Below, in pieces: positions 22,035 to 33,982 of a DNA stretch of 64,000 bases (positions within the stretch are counted from its first letter, which is position 1; every line of letters starts with the position of its first letter). A program made the position numbers and the translations under genes. The stretch comes from Nemertoderma westbladi (taxonomy: Eukaryota; Xenacoelomorpha; Nemertodermatida; Nemertodermatidae): assembly GCA_032718475.1 (NCBI GenBank), contig JAUCBJ010007887.1:1-64000 (forward strand), read 5' to 3'. The notes under the pieces were generated by a model that was given only the letters and a program-made list of their open reading frames with translations, made no database searches and was not told where the DNA came from.

Positions 22035-22350
22035 TGGAGAGTAGCTTGGGTGATAGGTGCATAGTATTGGAAAAGGTGGATTAACGAGTACCTACCAACG
22101 CTACACGCCCATGAGGAACAAGTGGAGGAATAACCAACGGGAACTTAAGAAATGCAATTTAATAATCGTAACAGATGATACGATCATCAACAATCAGTTG
22201 AGGCTAGCCAGGGTAGTCGAGTGTTACCCTGGGGAGGACGGGAATATTAGATCCATGGAGTTCAGGATTGTAGGAAAGATTGGGGCAAAGGATAGGAAGA
22301 CCTACAGGAGGGTGGTAGGAAAGTGTTGCCTATTGGAGGGAACGCCCTAA
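22035..22350 (+). pseudogene. E2 pol C-terminal end (DUF5641 region)
   Basis: The start is in a broken frame (FWKRW-type WKRWINEYLPTL at about 22065). From 22100 it is open to the stop at 22350 and matches the end of Pao polyproteins: KWRNNQRELKKCNLIIVTDD, NQLRLARVVECYPGEDGNIR, VVGKCCLLEG. Everything upstream (gag, protease, RT, integrase core) is gone, so E2 is 5'-truncated. Confidence 0.8.
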
Positions 22351-22439
22351 TTAAGTTGAGTCATCCAATAAATTGGACTGAGAGGGTGGGAATGAGGGTG
22401 ATCCTCCAAAAATGAAACATAAAAATAATAAAATAAAAA

Positions 22440-22910
22440 ATATAATTATGTACGCTCGATGAGTACTAACGTACATACATATATACGTCTGATGAGTCCA
22501 CCTGTACTAACGTACATAATATTTAGGTTTTATAGGAACATTACATACGTCTGATGAGTATAAATATACTAATATACATAGAAGGTACGTCTGATAGTAC
22601 ACCTGTACTAACATACATAATATTTAGGAATAGATGAACATAATTACGTAGGCTCGATAAGTACAAATGTACTAACATACATACATACATCTGATGAGTA
22701 CACCTGTACTAATGGACATAATTACATACACACTAATGCCGGGTCAATGGGACCAATAATAGTACATAATTAGTACATATATTATAACTATATTTAGTAT
22801 TAGAAGGGTGGGTATATACTACCATATTTAGGATTAGAAGGGTACATAGTACCACATTTAGGATTATATTATGTATGTCTGATGAGCACTATATGCTCAT
22901 GTACATGTAC
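22440..22910 (+). repeat. E2 hairpin array, CTGATGAG units
   Basis: Six or more units lie between 22447 and 22710 and one at 22878-22915. The pattern is CTGATG or a variant, a 6-bp palindromic stem with 2-base loop, then TAA. Stems: AGTATA/TATACT at 22557-22570, AGTACA/TGTACT at 22596-22609, 22660-22673 and 22697-22710, and ATGAGCA/TGCTCAT at 22882-22900. Different sequences keep pairing, which points to selection on, or templated maintenance of, the fold. In the first unit the outer flanks TATGTACG and CGTACATA also pair. Confidence 0.75.
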
Positions 22911-23544
22911 TAACACTGAGTCAATGGGACCATATGCACTAATGCCAGGTTGATGGGACCAATAATAGTACATAATATGTACTATAGTGGGCACTGATGG
23001 CGCCACATGACGAGTTGAGGGGGATTTGTAGGCGTGGTAGGATAGATAGTGTAGGCTGCACAAACTTAGACTACTATAGCGCAAAACTCAGAGTGCAGTC
23101 TTAGAGTATTGTTACAGACCCAGAAAGCTGTATGGTGGAAAGTTAGTATAACAACAGGAAAAGTGTAGCTAGTCTTTTCTGTAAACATACAATTAATAAG
23201 TAGTTGATGAATTACCTATGAAGTAATTAACTGATAAGGATGTATAGATAATTAATTATAGCAGGATGAAGAAATCGTAGTAACTGAAAAATAAAAATTA
23301 TAGAAACCTAATTAAAAAGTAACGGACAAAATTGAAAAAGTAGGAAGAATTGACATGTAACTTAAAATAATTGTGAAAAAAGGGAGATAAAAGTAGGCCA
23401 TCGCTGATTTTAATGCTGATTGAAACTAAATTAGTTGTCTCTTGTCCTACTGAGCCTTAGCAAGGCACCACCAGTTTGGTGAGAGAGGGAAATCGCGATC
23501 GTGGAGAAGTTAGTCAAGAGGAGGAAGTTGGGAAAGAGTGAGAG
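22911..23544 (+). other. E2 spacer before env-position gene
   Basis: Contains one GTGGGCACTGATGGCGCCAC hairpin (about 22987-23006), the unit arrayed in E1, and two CAATGGGACC/GATGGGACC words. It may hold the unrecognised N-terminus of the following gene. Confidence 0.45.
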
Positions 23545-25643
23545 TGAATTGTTGTCGATTTCATAAGGATACATCCAGAGAATAAGACGAGGAAGTATTA
23601 CGATTGGCTTCCTAAGAGTCAGAAGGCGTACATGTTGCAAGATCAGTACTGAAGTATAAACGAACGACGATTATTGGGGACCTACGGGACCCTGTCGTTA
23701 GACAATGCGATCGACGAACATCTTCATTATGTCGTGAAGGGGGAGAAAGGTTCTTTTGCGATTACAACCCATAAGAGGGAACAACCAAAGAAAGAGTGGA
23801 GGAAATTTGTCGAGTCGATAAAGAAGGAAGGATACATGGTTTTGGATGATGAGGGGACCATAGAGGATGACGATGAGACGAGGAAGGGGTTGATGGGGTG
23901 GGGTAGAACTATATTACTGCATCTAGTGGCATCGAACGGAGATCCTGTTCAGAGATTCTGTTCAACCTGGGGACCTATGGGAAGAAAGATGGACCAAAGC
24001 TAAACCGTTTGCCGGATGCGGTACAGTTGCTGGTGAGATCAGAGAATACGATAAAGATCGGATCAGTGATACGCGAGGACGCGGAGAGAATTATTGGACC
24101 GAACACCCCGTGTCTTCTGGATACACAGGTAGTCTATATGGCTATGACAAAGCGAGATGGATTGGGATTGGTGAATAACATAGGACAATACGAAGCTGTG
24201 GCGATGGGCCAGCTTATGGGACTCATATGCCATAAGCCGATGGAGTGGAAGAAGTTCCAGGAGGAGTACGGAGTGGAACTAATGGAATAGTTAGGGAAAG
24301 TTAATTGGGGCGCGAGGCCGGGGAGAGAAGAATTGTACCATTTCCAAAAGGGGATGATCAGGTTATACCAGAAGAGGTATACCTTGCAAGAGGACTGGAT
24401 AATGATCGGGTTAGTGAACCTGTTCATGATGGTGGTCATCGGCAGGAAGCCGGTGGCATTCTACTGTTGGGAGCACCTCTGAATCACAGAAGAACCTTTA
24501 TAACTGCTTTTTAAGGTCTTGTAGACCACCCAGGGTAGAAGGGTGAGTCGGTGTATTATAATACCCGACATCTGGTGGACAGAGAAGTAGATACACCATA
24601 TCGATGATGGAAGAAACACAAGGCGGATAGAAGTTGGGAAGGTAGGAAGAAGAGGCTGCTAGGATAGAGAGGTAGCAGGTAGAGAGGCAGCAGAAAGAGG
24701 AGGGGAGAATGATTTCAATGCTCAGGACTTGGACGAGTTGAGATGGGACTCAGAGACCTCAGGCGAGTTTCGGCTAGAGGATGAGATGGAGTGGATGGAG
24801 GGATCGCCAATACAGTCGATGTCTGGATTACAGAGGATGCCAATACCTGGGGGGTCCAAGGGCAATTATAAGAGAAAAAGACCAAGAGCAGTGGAAGATT
24901 GGAGAGCTATGGGCGAGTACCAGGATAGGAAGGGACACGGGAAATCGATCTCAATCCCGGGTTTGGAACCCCTTACAGCAGAGGAGACAGAAGAAGACGA
25001 GTTCGGGGAGATGCCACCGATAGAGAGGATTGGACGGACGGATACGGACTGGGTAGACGGGAGGGTGGTGACAGCCAGTAGGGCGAGAGCCTCCTGGGAT
25101 CCCCCAAGTAAGCGAGTCTAGGAGCATGGAGAGCCGGCCACGAATTTCCCGGTGGATAAGATCTGACTAGGTGAGCAACCAGGGACAGCACCACGAATGG
25201 TATTTGGGGATTCAATGCAGAGAGAAGGAGTAGACATCAACATGGGTAGACACGATAATATGGAGATGTTCATGTATCAGCGTCTCCACAGACCCAGATG
25301 GTTGCGTGGAGCAAAGGACGAGTTTGGGAGGCAGACTGTGATAGATGGCTGCTATTATTGTGGGAGATTAACCCACCAGCATAAGAACTGTCTATATCTC
25401 TATGAGAAGGGAGCAATGTACTGCCACAACTCCACCCATAGGATAGGTATATGTCCAAAGTTACATCATAGGTGTGGCAAGTGTAGATTCAGGGGACTCT
25501 TCGAGCGTCAAGGTGATTGGATAGATGATGAAGAGAAGTATCGTATCTTCAAAGATTGGGCTGACGTGGGTGTCATGACCAGACAAAGAATGAAGGCCCA
25601 GGAGATCCAGTGGGGATTCTTTAATATTAAATTTTTTTATTAG
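23545..25643 (+). pseudogene. E2 env-position gene remnant (zinc-knuckle protein)
   Basis: Lies between pol and the 3' LTR on the same strand. Fragments in order: 23560-24003 (TYGTLSLDNAIDEH, KKEWRKFVESIKKEGYMVLD), 24009-24290 (ICHKPMEWKKFQEEYG), about 24300-24480 (LYQKRYTLQEDW in another frame), an acidic linker 24729-25121 with a GNYKRKRPRA basic patch, and 25197-25643. The last has CYYCGRLTHQHKNC, an exact CX2CX4HX4C knuckle (about 25350-25392), then YCHNSTHRIGICPKLHHRC and CGKC, a second cysteine cluster. Order and motifs match C, D and E3. Two or more frame changes and several stops break it. No signal peptide or membrane anchor. Confidence 0.7.
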
Positions 25644-26129
25644 CTACTGGGACAGGGGTCTCATTGACTGAAACAGGAGGACGAGACAAAGGAGCCACTT
25701 ATCATATATGTAGCGCATGTATGCGAGACTGCGAGGATCCAACAGAAGTGAGAGAGTGAGAATAGTAAGGGGTTGAGTAAGAGTGATATGATGAGAGACA
25801 AGGGTTTAAGCAAGGATGGAGAGCACAAATTTCGGAAATGTGGGGAGCGATTCAGGTGGAGGATGAGTCCTAAGGGACTAATGAGGTAAGAAGGAGGTGA
25901 TGAGATTGGACGCTAGTATCCAAGTTAAAATTGAGTGAGGAGGAAGGGCGAGCCTCTAAATAGAGAAGCGCCATACCTTGGTGCAACTTAGTTCGCAGAT
26001 GTACCAAGGATGGGTTGTGAGACCAGACTCAATAGGGCCAGACTGGATATTTGGCCCCAGAGAAGATATTTCCATCCTACATCAAATATTAGAATGGATT
26101 CCAGCAGAATGGAGTGCACTTATTGGTTG
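25644..26129 (+). other. E2 3' untranslated region
   Basis: Purine-rich DNA with no coding similarity. The last 60 bases align with E1 upstream of its stem-loop (GGATCCAGCGGGATTG in E1, GGATTCCAGCAGAATGG here). Confidence 0.5.
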
Positions 26130-26167
26130 ATGCTATCTTCTTACAAGGAAGATAGCATGGGGGGGAG
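26130..26167 (+). promoter_or_regulatory. Stem-loop plus polypurine tract before E2 3' LTR
   Basis: ATGCTATCTTC (26130-26140) and GAAGATAGCAT (26148-26158) form a perfect 11-bp stem with a 7-base loop, followed by GGGGGGGAG and the LTR. The loop differs from E1 while the stem is kept. Confidence 0.8.
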
Positions 26168-26770
26168 TGTTAGCGGATCCATACACTGCACGCCACCTTG
26201 TGAGATAAGGGGGGATAGAGTGATTTACGAATCACACCCAGGTATGCAATATCCAATACCCAATATATTATTGCATACCGAGAAGGAATATGAGGCAATG
26301 TGGTGGTAGCTTGGAGATGGTTAATAACTCATCTCAGGGAGGAAGTTAGCATAGGGCCAAACGGAACAGAGAGTAGTGGCAGGGGGAGAAAATCAACCAA
26401 TAGCGGGCAGCACATGGCCAGTGAACGCGTATCTATTGGTAGGTTGACATGTAGGTAGAAATGTGTAATAAGCTTTCTATGCAATCTGTATAAATCCATT
26501 ATCCAATATTAATTGTGTTCAGTTGGCTATTAATTACTGTGGAAGTCAAACAGTTCTTGACCATCGCCCGTGCTTGCTACATTCTGATTGTGCTGTTTTC
26601 TACCAGTAATTATATATCAGCTATTATTAACAACAATAAACCACAACTCTTACTATCTTTTATATATACTGGCTTATGGGCTTTCAACTGCAATGCGGCA
26701 ATGCATACTTAACACAACACAAAACACAACGGTCGGGATCCTGCGGCAACTCAGATCCAGTCATATCAGT
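26168..26770 (+). repeat. E2 3' LTR
   Basis: Begins TGTTAGCGGATCC after the polypurine tract. It shares an internal block with the LTR at 27393 (GTTGGCTATTAATTACTG and CTGATTGTGCTGT). The end is set approximately. Confidence 0.6.
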
Positions 26771-27392
26771 AGTTTTGTCAACAACCTTCGGTAAAAACAA
26801 CAATCGGTAAAAACCAGCTTGCCAAAAGCCTTAGCGATCTGATCAAAGCATCTGGTATATATTCTGACTGTCGAAAGATAACCCCTATAAGTCCAGGCCA
26901 TTGTGGATCATAATATTACCTCCAATTATGCCCAAATGAATTTGGGTCATAAATCTTTAGTGACAACATCAACATATATATTATAACATTATGATGGTTT
27001 TGTTAATTAATTAATTAATTCCTTTCAGTTGTGATGGGATTAAATCTTTATATGCACTGCTGAGACCAAAAAACAATATAGTGCCTTATCAGCTGATAGC
27101 TGTATAAAAAACGGCAATAATTATCACCCCATGTTTCTTACCTACAATAATGGTCAGGTTAACAAACATTAAGGCCTACTAGCAAAACCAAATTGAAGTC
27201 ATGTGGTTGCGCAATCTACCATACCATACAGTAAATATAATTATTGTGTTTATTATTGCTTGACCAGTATACATAGGATATGTCGTGGATGCCCTATGTC
27301 ATCCCAAGTTATTGCATTGTATTAGTGTACATAGGACGTGTGGTGAGGCCATATGCTAACTAAATTATTATATCATTACCTACAGAAAGGAG
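26771..27392. other. Interval between two LTRs
   Basis: No gene recognised. The last bases, CAGAAAGGAG (about 27383-27392), look like a polypurine tract for the next LTR, so this may be the remains of another element's 3' end. Confidence 0.4.
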
Positions 27393-27935
27393 TGTTAGTG
27401 GATCCATTCCACTGTACATTTCCTACCATAAAATGGGGGCGGGGGGGGGGGGGGGGGGGAGCCCCAATTTACCAAGTTGGCTATTAAAGGTATCCTATAG
27501 GGCATACCAGCAAAGTTATGATGCAGTAGGGCCAGCTGGTCAGTGGATTAGCAGTCCGCCTCGGTGGTTAGATGCTGGCATAGGGCCTAAGGGAGGTAGA
27601 ATCAGGACGTGGTCAGCTGACCAATGAGAGACCATCACATGTCGGGTTTTAGGAAGTGTATGGGATTGGAGGCCAATAACGTGTAAGCCTAAGGGCAGTA
27701 AATTTCCCCCCTTACATATATTAACGATCACGAGTGTATTCTAACCAGTTGGCATTTACTCATTATAGATGATGAACAGTTTTTCACTGTCAGCCGCAAT
27801 TAATACTGTAATACTGATTGTGCTGTAATCATTCAGCGGTAACTATATTCTGACCTATTATAATAACTTTATGGTAATAACCAGCATCAGAGAACTCATA
27901 TTTTACCAGGCCTTCCTTTGGCCATTCAGTATACC
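27393..27935 (+). repeat. Diverged E1/E2-type LTR
   Basis: Starts TGTTAGTGGATCC after a purine run and shares scattered blocks with the E2 LTR, including CTGATTGTGCTGT near 27813. It contains G19 at 27441-27459. Its end abuts the insertion site of element C (TSD CGCGG at 27941). Confidence 0.5.
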
Positions 27936-27945
27936 CTTAACGCGG

Positions 27946-29141
27946 TGTTTGCGCTTTTAGACCTTTAGCAGTTTAACCCGCCAATTTTAGGTGTCTTCTA
28001 GTTTATAAATCGACTTTAGCCTATAACAAGTATTTGTTGCATATAAAGTTACATTAGCCGAAGCCAGCCTATGCGCGACCATTCACCCACAGTTAAGGGA
28101 GACTGGATTCAGAGGCTCTGACCGTATTGCGGTGTAGACTTACTGTATTATTCGATTGCTCGTTACTATAATATCTCTGACAAATATTATTTACTTTCGG
28201 GAAATATTAACAGTTCCTTTAGGACGTGGCGCTCTAAGTATGTAAACAGAGTTATGACTTACACTAAACACAATGGGATGGCTAATGATTTTCGTATAAA
28301 GCGCATTCTTTAGGAAATGCTTTGTTATCTGTCACACTCATGCACACTACCGCACACTGCTGCACACTGATCTGCCGACCTTCACTAAATTTGATCATAT
28401 ATAAGGAGAATAGCAACTGACACATGTAGGGATTATGAAATAGCATTCAATTCACTCCAAAACCACTATAATGTAAGTCGCAGTTGCTACAGGTAACTGG
28501 TCCCTCTTACCTTCAGTATATCAAGAAGATTGGGGTTTTATGATTATTTATCGATATTCTCCAAATATAACAACATATCCATCAACTTCTAACAATTAAT
28601 AACCGACAGTAAACAGAAGTAAAATAATGCGGTAGGGCAAGTATGTATGTTCTGGTTTGTCCAGTTTGGTTTGATTTGATAACAGTTATATGTTCCTATA
28701 ATCAAAGCCGTCGAATGTTTGGCTAATGTCTGAAACTCAGAATAATTCCAAAGCCGATGTTCTGGGGCTCAGGAAAAGGTAAAACAAAGACCGTCATGCA
28801 TTGCGCGATTTCCCGTAGGCTTCTGTGCAAATAAAATGAAAATCGCTCTGATTGGTCGAGTGAGCCGAACAAAGAGAGTTAAGAAAGCTCCACATCGACA
28901 TTAAATCAGCTGATAGATTTCGTCATCTGAATTACACTGTGTTAAGAGTATTTGGCGTATTGCGGCATAAAATGGCTTGTTATGTCCGCTAAAGTACACA
29001 TACAGAAAAAATGGCTTTTTATGTCTGCTAAATAAGCTACACAGTACTTTGCCGGAAAAATGGCTTGTTATGTCCGCTAAAACAACTAAATAGTTCATTG
29101 CGGAGAAAAAATGACTGGTTATATCCGCAAAAGCCTTTACA
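27946..29141 (-). repeat. 3' LTR of Pao element C
   Basis: 1196 bp with TG...CA ends (TGTTTGCGC... CCTTTACA on the + strand), flanked left by CGCGG (27941-27945). It pairs with the split 5' LTR (45685-46049 plus 58125-58959), about 1% different by eye. Four copies of a TTATGTCCGCTAAA-type motif lie near the right end (28965-29135), which on the element's own strand is the start of U3. CGCGG also follows on the inner side (29142-29146), which is abnormal and explained by the duplicated host flank. Confidence 0.85.
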
Positions 29142-30305
29142 CGCGGCGACGCGTCGTCAACTTCATCAGTCAACCCAGTAGGGATCCTTTGCCAACCAGG
29201 ATCCCATCACAAGGAGAGAACATTCAATAACTGATTTTTATTTATTTGGTAATCATATAACAAAATGATGGTTCTATTTGACAATCTCCATTGCTATCTG
29301 TTCAAACTATCCTAAATATGTTTTTCTCCCTTACTAATTCCATAGTATTTTGCTATATAATTTCATCTTGTTTTCGTACTAGAAAGCCAGCAAGCTGGCT
29401 TTAAACGAACCTGCCCCCCAAACTAGTACCGCAGTACCCTGAGTGAGCAAAAATGGAAACACGAAAATTGGCATCAACTCAACGATAGAAACACCAGCTG
29501 CTGGTACTCATGTGGGCCTAGTAAGCTACAGTACTACTATTGATTGAGTGGATAGGCCTTACTGCAGAGAAGTATACTATTGGCAAAATTTATTACAATC
29601 TCACTCTAACCCAGACAGTAATCAACAAACATCAACTGTAAGCTTTTGTATAATGTATTACCAGTACTGTACACCAGATGAATAGCTCTTCCCAGTGAAT
29701 CCTATGACAATAATCTATAAGGTTACTCACTGCTATGTTAGATGGGAGGCCAGGTAATTGAATTGTAAGCACTGGGCCGTTTAAATGGTTTATAGGTTGA
29801 TGATAAAATGAATGATGAAGGACCCAACTAACACTACGTTTGTCTATATGGACGGTCTCCTTACAGCTTTTCTACCGGCTTTTCTAGTTGAATCATATTA
29901 TTCTGCAACCAAATAATTTACTCTTTTAGGCGAATTTGTGCGTTTTTTTGCCGGACTAAGAAATTTTGGCGACGTTCTGTGCGAGATTGGCGATATTTGA
30001 AAAGATTCTGAGGCTCAAATATGTTGCTCAAATGACTGAATAGCCTAAATTAAAAAGTTGGTGCATACTTGACGAGGTGAAATCGGTGAAATTCGACATT
30101 AAATTTGCAAAACCGCTATTTTTCATTGATCCCTTGATCGAAACGCCACAAAAAATATACAGTCTTGTGCGCAACAAAAATCTATGTAGAGCTTGTTATT
30201 AAAATTTTTGCGTACCTGCTTGAGTTTTTGAGATATTGGATGGTTTATACACACATACACAGATAACCACATCGTGTTTTTGAATGGCTCAACTCTTGAC
30301 AAAAA
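29142..30305. repeat. Duplicated host flank next to the element C 3' LTR
   Basis: Nearly identical to 58960-60123, the DNA outside the 5' LTR of C; only a few base differences were seen over 1.16 kb. The match ends in GACAAAAA at 30305, where it joins the truncated env-position gene of C. A third, diverged copy of 29379-29650 lies at about 62824-63056, so part of this flank is itself an old repeat. Confidence 0.85.
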
Positions 30306-33300
30306 GCGAGTTTTCAGGACAGCAGCTCTTACTGGTCCCTGACGAGTCATCTGAACGAGAGCGGTGGGTGGACCATGGGTAGTGGGAAACTTCCTCGGTT
30401 TAATGGTTCTTTCCAACTCGCGTTCTCGGGCTCGATATTCGTAGGGCCTTCGATGCACTTCCTGTAACTCTGGATGCGAGTTGATGAACAAATCGATATA
30501 TTCCGGATCTTGACGAATGAAGTTGATCAAGTTATAGGAATTAAGATCGTTAGGATTAATGTTCCTGAGATATTTACGAACAAATTTGGTTGAAATACAC
30601 TCGCCAACACGCTTCATTAGTTCGTAACTCGGTGTACGTGATTTTTGTTCAACAGACGCGAATAGATAAGGATGGAACGCATAAACTCCTTCGTAGACGC
30701 GTCCAGGGTAATAGCGATGGCGTGACTCACAATGTAAATCCTCGTTCGCTTCCCAGGCTCGGATGTAGCGTAGGGTAATCATTTCATCTACGCTTTCCAG
30801 ATTGCGGTTAAAAGGGCAATCAAAACTGGCATTCCTTTAAGTTGACAATGATGGCATTGAGTCATAAATTGGGGGCAGACTGCGAAAATGTGCAAGTTAT
30901 TGAGTCTGCAATACGCACAATAGATCTCCATCGCCGGTTGTTCATGGAAATAGGAGCAGGGTACGTCTGAGTCCATGGGGGTGAGATGGTCTCTCGATGC
31001 GCATAATCGGTAACGTTTTCGAGAAACATAGTTGGCATGCCGATAATCGTATGCGGTGAGACACTGTGGACCTTGATACCATTCCAAGACGTAGTTGTTG
31101 TCGCTGCTCTGGGGCGCTGTAGGCTGAATCTCCTCGGATTCTTAACATATTGGTTCGTCTTCCAATTGCATAGCTGAGGTAGGTGTGGCTGTCTCCTCAA
31201 GCGAACCCACTGTCTGAACTTCCACGATAGAATAACCCATGGGGATTCGAGGTCTTTGTATAACAGAGGAATGTAAGTTCTGTATACAAACATCCTTGAA
31301 AATGGCGAATCCAGCGCTGTCTAACTTCTCAGCAGCTGAGTCTCTTAGGCTGAGCTTGGTCAGAGCGCGGTCCTTGAACTGACTATCAACGTTACGGAAC
31401 GTTCACAAAGCGCCTGAAGCATTCGAAGCGGATGAATTTATTGTGTTCATCTAGCTTGGCGAGTTTGGTTCCAAGTATTAAGGGATGGGCGCATATAGTA
31501 CGACTGCACACATCGGCTAGCCAACCGGCAAGTGCGGCGTTTTCAAAGATCGTGTATATAGCTAAGGAGGGATGAAGTGGAACACTCATGAAGCTATACA
31601 CGACGCCAGGTGTGGTCAATGGTCTGTCAAAGTATAATCGAGAATAATGATCTCCATATACTTGTTGATAGTTGATAGGGTTTCCGACTTTGAAATTCCA
31701 TCCGTATTCTTGAAAGATTGCAAGATGTCTGATGGAGGTTCGTTGTACTTTAGTGATACCACTGGGCGTATTGGCATACATAGTGCGGAAGAAACCTCGG
31801 CCTACCTTCGTTATCGTAAGTGACAACTCCATACATCTCGATAATGTTAAGAGTTTCGTTCCACTCTTTAGTGGCGTTTTCTAGGGTCATTCCCACTGGA
31901 TGCCACAAGGTGGTGCATTCGCTAGCGTTAGGTAGATCCCTATACTTCAAATACTGTGTAGTATATGTTTCTACATCTCCATATCGTTGTATTCTCTCCT
32001 CTTCGAATAACACATCGAGATTCCAGTGGACTAATCGAGTTTTGATAAATCCATCGAGATTATACGGAGGTATTATATCCTTCTCTATTCTGGAAACATT
32101 GTAGGGTATTCGGAATGAGTTTACTTTCACTAACTGATCCAGATGTTTCTGCAGTTGTTCGAGTTCGACAAGATCGAGGGGATTTATTAGTGGTAGAAAC
32201 CTTAGATTATGTGTAGGATCTTCCGGTTTTAATTATGTAATATGTATTGATGTAATATTGAGTTAGATTGACATAATAAGGGTGATCTTTGATCCCATAA
32301 AACGAGTTCGGTAAAGGTCTAGCGCATATGTTGACATCGTGTACCATACGACGGACAAGATCTGCTCGATTGTCAGGAGGTTCAACGAGTATACTGTCGA
32401 CACGAGCGGCCTCGATTGGCGGACGTTGCAACATAGGGGCGTCAGCGATAAGATCTCGAGATCTTAGGTTGATATCAACCGGTTGAGGTTGTACGGTGGC
32501 GAAGAGTTTGTCTCCAAAATGGGGAACCATCGAAGGATGAATGATGGTTTTAGAATAGAGATCAGTCATAAGGATTTGAGCTTCTGGCTGGGCTAAAGCT
32601 GCTTCTTCTCTCTCATCCATTTCGATGTGTTTCTCCTCGAGCTGATTTTCCTCCGCTTGTCATTGTAAACGCTCGTCTATGAACTCTTGTAGAGAATAGG
32701 TTCGTCCAAGTTCGATGTCTTCCTCGAGGTTCTGGATTTCTCGATCGAACTGGGGTAAAGCTAATTCCTTCACCGTTTGGACTTGTTGCTGCAATTTGCG
32801 TTTCTCTAAACAATCGTAAGTTCCCTTTCCGATCTTCTGCCGAATAGCGTCTAACGCGTTTCGGACAACGCTCTCCTCAACTTCGGTGACAGGTTGTATC
32901 GGGGTTAAACCGGGACGATTGTACGGGTTGAACGGCGATATTAGATGCCCGCGTCCCAATCCGGCTAGGTAGGAAGGGCGAATATCTAGCGAGCCCACTA
33001 CCGGAGTGCCACCGATTAATTGTTCGGGTAACACAAGATCTTTAAATAGTGAGTACAGTTCAGGGGGATCCGTTATACTATTAGGATCAAGCGTTTGAGG
33101 TCTCACTAAGGAATGAGGAGGTCTGACCGAGTATTCCGGAACTCTGATCATGGGTTTATTTAAGGATCGTTTGAGTCGAGCGAGCATAGGTGATATGTCG
33201 AACAAGTTTCGCTCGAAACTCCCATAGGTATAACGAGTAAAACTGTGTTTAGCGCAACGTCTCCGCGGATGTTTATGTCTTTCCGTTTGCTGGTTGGGTC

Positions 33301-33982
33301 TAGGGCATTCATCACAGTAATACCAAAGACGCACGTCCTGCAGGGGAAACGCGGGTGATCATTCTCCAGTTTTACAATATTCCTCCATCTGTTCGAAGCT
33401 ATCTGGGACGACAGGTAGCGGTCGATCGGCAGTAAGATACATCATAGTGAAATAGAGCCATTTGAGTTCTATCATGGGGTCATGATGTATACCTTGAGGA
33501 TATCGAGTTTCTAGATTCTGTTGACTGGCAATATTGAGATATGTTTCTCTCAAGAATTCCAGATAATCGTTGAAGTCGCTGCGTTTATCCGGCTCTTCAA
33601 CGTCTTCTCTTTCGAGTCTGTTTCGAATAGAATTCTCGTGTTCTATTCTCGGTTTATCATTCTGACTCCGCTGGGTATGATATTTAAATAAAACCATTTC
33701 CCTTTCGGTGTCTACATCGTCCGTATCGTGTAAATCGATAGGATGGCCAGTAGTTAAGAAGTCCATATACGTACCATTACGATGCGTGTAGCGAGCGGTG
33801 AATTTTCTATAGTCCGATTCACGCGTGAGTTGCTCCTGGGACATTGGCGGTTCGATATAACGACCATCGTCCTCCGTAGTAGTTGGACCAGCGTCGCCGC
33901 ATATTAAACTATCAACAAACGCTTGTAACGGTAGAGTATATCGCTCCCTGATACCAAGATCATCTTCTATCAACTCAGTCAT
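30306..33982 (-). pseudogene. Element C env-position gene (large zinc-knuckle protein), broken and 3'-truncated
   Basis: Starts at ATG 33982 (MTELIEDDLGIRERYTLPL), the same start as D. Order on the - strand: 33982-33359; 33334-32660 with a C-rich CDEC...CAKH segment and a predicted coiled coil (QQQVQTVKELALPQFDREIQ); 32620-32207; 32130-31750 with RYGDVETY and KEWNETLNIIEMYGVVTYDN; 31832-31392; and 31087-30306 with YCAYCRLNNLHIFAVCPQF and CHHC. The first three segments share one frame and are separated by single stops; later parts need at least three frame changes. The gene is cut at 30305 inside VRAAVLK, which in D continues for about 90 more codons. No signal peptide or membrane anchor was seen. 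Function unknown. Confidence 0.75.

Noticed and set aside
22440-22910. Hammerhead ribozymes, because of repeated CTGATGAG
   Set aside because: The CUGAUGA core is followed by a stem, but the second core (GAAA) and a cleavage site are absent; units have TAA there, one base short, and the flanking arms pair with each other rather than forming separate stems.
27946-29141. A DNA-transposon MITE with TGT...ACA inverted ends
   Set aside because: The same sequence occurs as the paired ends of D around gag and the other genes, with 5-bp target duplications and TG/CA termini, so it is an LTR.
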